This document shows positions 58,201 to 64,000 of a stretch of 64,000 nt of DNA, in pieces. Each line of letters opens with the position of its first letter. The stretch's first letter is position 1. The stretch is from Xiphophorus maculatus (Eukaryota > Chordata > Actinopteri > Cyprinodontiformes > Poeciliidae): positions 30,855,084 through 30,919,083 of the forward strand of contig NC_036462.1 of NCBI RefSeq assembly GCF_002775205.1, read 5' to 3'. The position numbers and the translations under genes were made by a program. The notes below the pieces were generated by a model that saw only the letters and a list, made by a program, of their open reading frames with translations, searched no databases and had not been told where the DNA came from.

Positions 58201-61200
58201 GCATCGTCCAGCTGTGTGACAGTCTTGGGCGGTCGGGATACGGACTCCCTGATCCGGCCGAGGCCGGCCTCAAGCTCCCGAAAGCGTGGCCCGAAGCTCC
58301 CGAGATCCCCACCGCCTCCGGGAAGAGACGGCAGCCTGAAGGACAGCTTGTCCAGAGCGAGGCTGACGTTCCTTCGCTGGGAGTCCAGAGTGAAGAAGCA
58401 GTTCGGACAAAGTTCACAGGCAGGGAACGAGTCACAGTACCCGCGACTGCAGGAGTCGCAGCGGGGCCCGGTGGCACCTGGTCGGCACAAACACTCTCCC
58501 GTTTTCCTGTTGCACACTTCCGGAAGGGTTCCCGCTGTGTCACACGGACAAGCTGCGGACAGAAACACGCACACAAGGTTTTGATTAGAAGCAAAAATAG
58601 GATGAACTATCAGAAAAGAAAGCAGGTGACTCACGTCGGCAGCCAGACAGAGGGGTCCCGTATGAGCCGTCTGCGCACTGACTGCATGTCCTTCCTCCAA
58701 AGTCTCGTCTGCACCGACACTGACCTGTCCGCTACAACCAAACACACTCATAGTGTGAAACCTTCCGGCTCAGGAAATGTTCCGAGAACCGCTGAACGTC
58801 TGCTACTGACTGGACAATTTCTTTGATTCGTTCATGAATGTTAAAGCACCGTGTAAATGACACATTATCTAAAATGTAGATATTTCTTCCTTTAACAGCA
58901 AAACCTTTTCCGGCACTTTTCACATCCTGCGCGCTCATTTTGGGGGGCAAGCCAAGACCAGCCCCTCACCTGACAACCTAAATGGAGCTCAACTCACTTC
59001 AGTCTTCTCTAACCACACAAAGGCAGATTCTTTTAAAAACGGGTTTTTGTTGTGCTGAATTATTGTGCTTCTTTTTCCAGGTCAAAGATGGACGGTTGTA
59101 CCGCTGTGCGTCTGCTTGCAGCCATTTTCACGTGTCTGAGATCTGTGATGGAAAATACTGTAGGATTACTGTAAACACTACAGCGCTGCTGACAACACTA
59201 CTGTAAACACTGAGTTGGGACGGTGCATTCCTCCATGAGCTCAAAACAGGAAAAACCCATCGAGTGAGAATAATTTTGTGTATTAAATGTGACGAACATG
59301 TTTCGATTCGCCCACGGACCCATCCCAGCTTCCTCAAGGGACCATAAGAGCGGACCTTTGAACGTTGTCAGGGGGGGACAAGCACTGACGCATTTAGAGG
59401 GCAGAGAACAGTTTATTTCACTTCAAAAACTCAAACCGGGTCTGGAAAAAAGTGAAAGCTTGATAAATGCCTCCGTCTGAATACTGCAGTCTAGAACCAA
59501 CATTTGTCTTTTAATAGTCATTTTGTGGAATAAACTCTTGTGTGGATATTGTTGCCTTAGGGAGAGAGAAACGTGTTTTTCCAAAAGCGTTTCGACACAG
59601 GTCAGACGGAGTTTACACCCCAGGGCTGTGTTGAAGTGGCGGACTCTTCTTACCTGGTCACAGGTGTCACTGGTTGACCCGGTCGGGTCACAGCCACACG
59701 GTTCGCAGACATCTGACTGGGGCGGCTTCCAGTAGCCTTTCGAACACACGTCGCAGGTTGGGCCGTGGAAGTGGGGGCGACAGGGGCACTGTCCGGTCAC
59801 AGGGTCACACAGGGTCGACAGGGAGCCGACCGGAGAACAGGAACATTCTGCAGAGAGGGAGAAACAGGCGTTGGGCAGAGAGCCGGCTGACCGCCAGCAC
59901 GTCACCACCGGACAAAACCGCTCGACAAAGAAACGAGGGCTGAGGGGAGGGACAGAGGGAGACCTGCTGCTCTGGGACGGACATTTAAGAACATGTCCAA
60001 GCCACGATCAGGGCCTGTCCAAGCCTTTTTGGGGCCCTAAGCAGGTTTTTTTTTGTGTGGAAAATGTCAACACCAGATGATTTATTACTCCTAAGCTACT
60101 CTATGTGTGTAACACACCTACTATCATTAGTATAACTTCTCATTAGCATAAATTATACCTTTTTTATTATGACTATTGAGTTTAGTATTGGAGGAGTAAA
60201 AACAACAAAAAAATGATTTGGATTCTGAAATGCAGATGAATGGTTGAGTTTTTGTTCAGGTGTGTTTAACTATGAGTTTCTTTATGAGTGGCTTTATTTC
60301 TTCTAAAGCTTTGAAACTTCACAAGATGGAAAGATTAAACTATAAGATTATAGTTTTTCTAAAAAGCATGACATGCAGCTGCCTTCCTCCGTTCTGCTTC
60401 TCTGCACGTCGGATGACTCACTTTTGCAGCCCATCGGGTCGGACGAGCTCAGGCTGTGGAAACCTTTTCTGCAGCGGTCGCAGTGAGGGCCCTCCACATT
60501 AGCTTTGCACGGACAGGAGCCGGCGCTGTCTTCACACTGGCCCCCGTTCACCGTCCCCTCCGCATTGCAGGCACAGCCTGGAGCCAACAGAACCCAGATT
60601 GTCTCAAACACGGCTTTGTCTTTTAACACGCTGCGCTGGGATTTTTTGATTGTATTTTTTTTTTTTAATCGGCCTCTTCACTTACGTATGCACGCATCGG
60701 GACGATCCATCCGGCTCCGGGGGTTTGGCTGGTAGCCCCGGGCACACCGGTCACACTTGGGCCCTGTGGTGTGGTGCATGCAGCCCTCACACACTCCGCC
60801 GCTCCTCCGCCCACTGGCCTCATACACTGCTGGGTCGAAGTGACAGCGCTGGGCGTGGTTGTTGCAGTCACAGCCTGAGGACAGGACGAAGATGGACAGA
60901 ACTATGGTTAGTAAGGGTGTGACACTTATTTCTTTGAAATAGTAACCCTGTTAGGAAAACTTTTATTAAGGTTTGCTAACAGCATCTTTTACTAAAGGTG
61001 TCTCTTTGGCGTAGAAAAGGTCATGAAGTCAAGTACAGCTGGTCTAGTCTGATCTGTTCTACGTCAGGAGTTCTCTAACTTTCCACACCAAAGACCCCTA
61101 ACAGCATTAGCCTCTGGTGGGGACCTCCTTTATAAACAAACAACATATGCAAAAAAACAACATTTTTTTCACTATTATTCACACTTCCATATTTATTGCA

Positions 61201-61945
61201 TTTAGCATAAGTGCTGCGTTATAACTTCTGATTTTAAGGCGTCCAGCAGCAGTGTCCGCCACCAGCTGGACACTTCCGACCGTCTTTTTCTTGACAGAAA
61301 CTTCTCCATCTGCTGTAGACTCACTTTATAAATGTCGCTGGCAGCCAATCAGAGACGAGCACAGCCAATAACATTTCACACACTATTTGTAACTTTACTC
61401 AGATTCTATAATAATGATAATAGAAATAGCTAATTAAATTTGATGCCAACTATGATTTAAAAATAACCTTTTCTTTTTGTAGCTTTTTTTTGCCCTCCTC
61501 ATCATCACTCCAGCTTTCTAGACCGTCTTTGGCGCCCTCTGGCGGCCACCACTTTAATAAACACTTTTCTAGACTGTAACTAGAAACACATAACAGTTTT
61601 GACATTTCAGCTGTAGTTAAAGTGACTCTGAAAAATGTTCCTAACAGAACTCCACAGCGTTGTTTGACAGCTGTGGAGTCTTATGTAAAGAAAATGTTGG
61701 TTCTCGCTATATATTTAAGTTTTCCTCTAGCACTTAAGTTTATTTGTCACAACTCTGACCGAGGTGGGCAGAAACTCCAGAAACAATTTTCAGACGGTGT
61801 GTAAAGATACGTGAGGAGCTTTACGTTGGCAGGTGTGTGTGTTCCCTTCCTCTGCGGGTCTCCAAGGCAGATCGTTGTAGAAGTCGGCGCAGCGCTCGCA
61901 GTTCTCGCCGGCGGTGTTATGTCTGCAGTCACACACGTGATTCAC
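52232..61945 (-). CDS. lamb3: Laminin subunit beta-3, C-terminal part (5' outside)
   Basis: Secreted basement-membrane glycoprotein, the beta chain of laminin-332, which anchors epithelia at hemidesmosomes. Fifteen coding exons are visible: 61945-61825, 60874-60686, 60577-60422, 59847-59654, 58719-58635, 58552-58177, 57032-56872, 56737-56526, 56041-55835, 55700-55556, 55465-55258, 54779-54638, 54542-54366, 53227-53068, 52371-52232. They give 890 in-frame residues. The first exon opens with [19 protein letters not shown] and ends [14 protein letters not shown], as in human LAMB3. Laminin EGF-like modules fill residues 1 to about 310 here, ending with RPCPCDTAG and [16 protein letters not shown]. 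The rest is coiled coil with the Cys-rich beta knob (about 499-535). The C-terminus is LRTCSA; its Cys fits the interchain disulfide. The LN domain and signal peptide lie beyond 64000. Identity against LAMB1/2 rests on DFLTDP and the LRPAEK-like segment (TLKPAEK). Confidence 0.95.
52382..52785. repeat. Minisatellite, 14 units of 27 or 29 bp
   Basis: The unit is GAGAAAACCAGCRTCCATC followed by AGAAAACA, with or without a further CA. I count 14 units. The two lengths (27 and 29 bp) alternate irregularly, as do the G and A variants at the R position. The array fills the 5' part of the last lamb3 intron, beginning about 10 bp from the last exon's acceptor. It is open in several + strand frames because 27 is a multiple of three, but it is not a gene. 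Confidence 0.95.
56090..56450. repeat. Tandem MITE copies in a lamb3 intron
   Basis: The text agggctgcagccaacggttatt, then tcactaatcgattattctatc, then gacgattaatcggataaaat occurs twice (from about 56094 and about 56300). It belongs to the same AATCGATTA-rich MITE family as 16530-17010. Confidence 0.65.
57059..58170. other. lamb3 intron, no exon seen
   Basis: AT-rich intron sequence between the exons at 57032 and 58177. No exon, clear transposon or paired repeat ends are visible. Short open frames lack splice support. Confidence 0.5.
61030..61575. repeat. Probable MITE-like segment with a CTCF-like motif
   Basis: The left text gttctctaactttccacaccaaagacccc resembles ends of hAT-like repeats. 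A minus-strand motif CCGCCAGAGGGCGCC (61531-61545) matches the CTCF consensus except at position 3. It lies in a lamb3 intron. The boundaries are uncertain. Confidence 0.35.
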
Positions 61946-62092
61946 CTGCCGAGATAACGCAGATAAAACACCTGGAGTTCAACCGTTCACTCTTCACTCA
62001 TTGGTTCGGACAAGAACGAAACGTACATGTCCTTCTCTGCGATAAGCTGTTGTGTACAAAACCTAGAGCTACACTCTAAAAGGCAAGGTCTG

Positions 62093-62345
62093 TAGAATAG
62101 AAGACCGTTTATTGATCCCCAAGGAGAAATTGCTTATTAGCTGACAAGCTACTCCATCCAAGGCGTTAATCATTAATGATGTAAATGTAACCATATACAA
62201 TAACAATTTATAAAAACAAATATGTATGGACGACTAAGTGTGATGTAAAGAAAGAAAGATTTAACATTTAAGTTACTCAGAGTTGGGCGTTGCAAAGGCT
62301 GATGCCTACAGGCAGAAATGATTTTCTGTGGCGCTCAGGAGCGTC
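62093..62345 (-). mobile_element. LINE 3'-end remnant in a lamb3 intron
   Basis: The text accgtttattgatccccaag at the left and ctgatgcctacaggcagaaa and ttctgtggcgctcaggagcg at the right match a widespread teleost LINE 3' region, inserted in minus orientation. No intact frame. Confidence 0.5.
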
Positions 62346-62529
62346 AAGTTGAGAATCGGAAAGACATATGCACTGTAAAACATTTCAAGGTGGTTTAGCT
62401 TGAAAATGAAAGTCCACCTGCTGCCTTAAAAACGCGATTTAAGTCAACAAGAAAATTCTTTTGGTTTTAACTCAGAAATTGAACTTCATTATTAAGTTGA
62501 CTTAACAACAAGAGACACGTTGCCTAAGC

Positions 62530-62722
62530 CAGTGTTTCCCAACCCTGGTCCTCAAGGCCCACTGTCCTACATGTTTTAGAGGTTTCCCTGCTTTAATGTT
62601 GCTCCGATTGCAGTTCAACAAACGCCTGTTAATCAGTCATCAATTGAAATCAGCTGGACTGAAGCAAGGGAATACCTAAAACATGCAGGGCAGTGAGCCT
62701 GGAGGACCAGGGTTGGGAAACG
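62530..62722. repeat. hAT-like MITE in the upstream lamb3 intron
   Basis: The left end CAGTGTTTCCCAACCCTGGT pairs with the right end accagggttgggaaac. The inner arms also pair: ctacatgttttagaggtttccc with ggaatacctaaaacatgcag. The right tip is decayed (gaatgg replaces the expected ACTG). There is no transposase. Confidence 0.75.
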
Positions 62723-62829
62723 AATGGTGAGTTTTAACTTAATGCTGCAATTTAAACCAAATAATTATTTTACAATATGTGGGGGGAAAAAAAACTGTCC
62801 TCACCTTGTTAAAGAGCTCACATTTCTAT

Positions 62830-62882
62830 GAGGGGCCGTTTAGGACAAAAACTGTTTTGTCTTTCACACATTACTAAAGACT

Positions 62883-62934
<52 letters not shown>

Positions 62935-63435
62935 ACTAAAATTATGCATATACGCTATTACATCATCACACACACATACAATTTTTCTTTCTCACACACA
63001 TACATAAAAGACTAAGTTTGCACATATAAACTAATAAAATATTGCACATGCATGCATTTTTTCCTCTCGCACACAAGACTAAAATTGCACATATGCACTA
63101 CTAAAACATCACACACACACACACACACACATACACACACAAAGCATACTATTCAGAATGAGAGGTGGAAAATGTGATTGTGTGTGAAGTAACACTAGGC
63201 TGAATGAATGAATGAATGAATGAATGAATGAATGAATGAATGGGGATAAGACTTGTATTTGTCTGTGTGAAAGACATTTTTTGTATGTGTGAGAGAGACA
63301 TTTGTATCCACGTGTGATATATTAGTGGTGTATATGTGCAATTTTAATATTTTGTGAGTGTGTAGGAGTCTTTGGTAGCGTGTGAGACAAAGACAAAACA
63401 TAGTTTTTGTCCTAAACGGCTCCTCATACATTTCT
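62830..63435. repeat. Inverted repeat enclosing CA and TGAA microsatellites
   Basis: The left arm tgaggggccgtttaggacaa and aaactgttttgtctttcacaca pairs with the right arm tgtgagacaaagacaaaacat and ttgtcctaaacggctcctca. Between them lie CA runs (62886-62930, 63113-63131) and a TGAA run (63201-63241). This is probably a foldback element whose interior became microsatellite-rich. The rest of the intron to 64000 shows no lamb3 exon. Confidence 0.65.
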
Positions 63436-64000
63436 CTGTTATTTCCACTCACATTATCAAGTTAAAAAATAACTTTTTAACTTGATAATGTGCTTATTTT
63501 ACGTTAGAATATTTACATTTTCAAATTGCAAGAACAAAATTTCTGACCTGATAATAAATTTGATTAAACATCACAATGAATTTTGCTCTAGAACATTTAG
63601 TGTGAACAGGACCAGGAGTTACATTGAAATAAACATTTCAACACACAAGAGTCAGATCAGTGTAACACACTTCCATCTCTGTAACACAGGATACAAAAAA
63701 AAACATGCTGCTAAGCATTCTGGGAAATGCTTAGGAAAATCTGGGAAATGCCCACTCCTGTCTTTTCTTTTTTTTTTTTCTTTCAGTTTTTTTAAGTGCA
63801 AACCTAAAATCTCTCATTTAGCTCTTGGAGGTTCGACAAAATGAATAAAAAGTTAACACAGCTTCCTGTTGTAAGTTGATCTTTCACAAACTCACACATT
63901 TAGGATAAAAATCTAAAACTCACTAAATTTGTTTGACTTAAAGGGTAGAAGACAGACACAACTAAAGGTGGCTCAAATGTTTGACAGTGTGATGATAAAT

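Noticed and set aside
58134..58826. 230-residue + strand frame
   Set aside because: Antisense to two lamb3 exons whose EGF-module Cys pattern and splice phases are clear on the minus strand.

Overview
This is vertebrate nuclear DNA, almost certainly from a teleost fish. Genes are split by GT-AG introns. The background is AT-rich with CA, GT, TGAA and AAT microsatellites. The interspersed repeats are of teleost type: hAT-like MITEs, Tc1/mariner relics, a tRNA-derived SINE, and LINE relics with typical fish reverse-transcriptase text. I see no bacterial, plasmid, phage or CRISPR features. The species cannot be fixed from the window.

Layout. Positions 1-9.9 kb are gene-poor: repeats, a possible terminal exon of an unidentified + strand gene (2239-2357), a dead LINE, an intronless coiled-coil gene on the minus strand (4839-5954) with a broken coiled-coil relative beside it (3380-4467), a broken intron-containing fragment of a tryptophanyl-tRNA synthetase gene (7380-7813), and a roughly 160-bp tandem repeat. 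Positions 10.4-12.8 kb hold a three-exon + strand FAM217B-type gene. From 15.97 to 32.64 kb lies a complete 27-exon minus-strand usp48 (1045 residues). From 35.6 to about 51.3 kb lies + strand camk1g (11 coding exons, 444 residues). From 52.23 kb to the window edge lies minus-strand lamb3, with its last 15 coding exons (890 residues) and its N-terminal LN domain exons outside the window.

Context. usp48 and camk1g are divergent, with about 3 kb between their first exons. camk1g and lamb3 are convergent, as in human 1q32 where the same two genes are neighbours; this supports both assignments. The genes do not form a pathway: usp48 is a nuclear deubiquitinase, camk1g a calcium/calmodulin-dependent kinase, lamb3 a basement-membrane laminin chain, and fam217b has no known function.

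I rebuilt the exon models by hand. I checked reading phase across every junction, and each coding total is divisible by three (usp48 3138 nt, camk1g 1335 nt, lamb3 part 2673 nt, fam217b 1380 nt). UTR ends and transcription starts are estimates. I found no convincing new multi-gene system. The most interesting items are the intronless heptad-repeat gene with three CRE-like sites, the wars1 pseudogene, the GC-AG intron and NAGNAG acceptor in usp48, the camk1g C-terminus without a CAAX box, a palindromic cluster of CTCF-like sites, and a two-length minisatellite in the last lamb3 intron.
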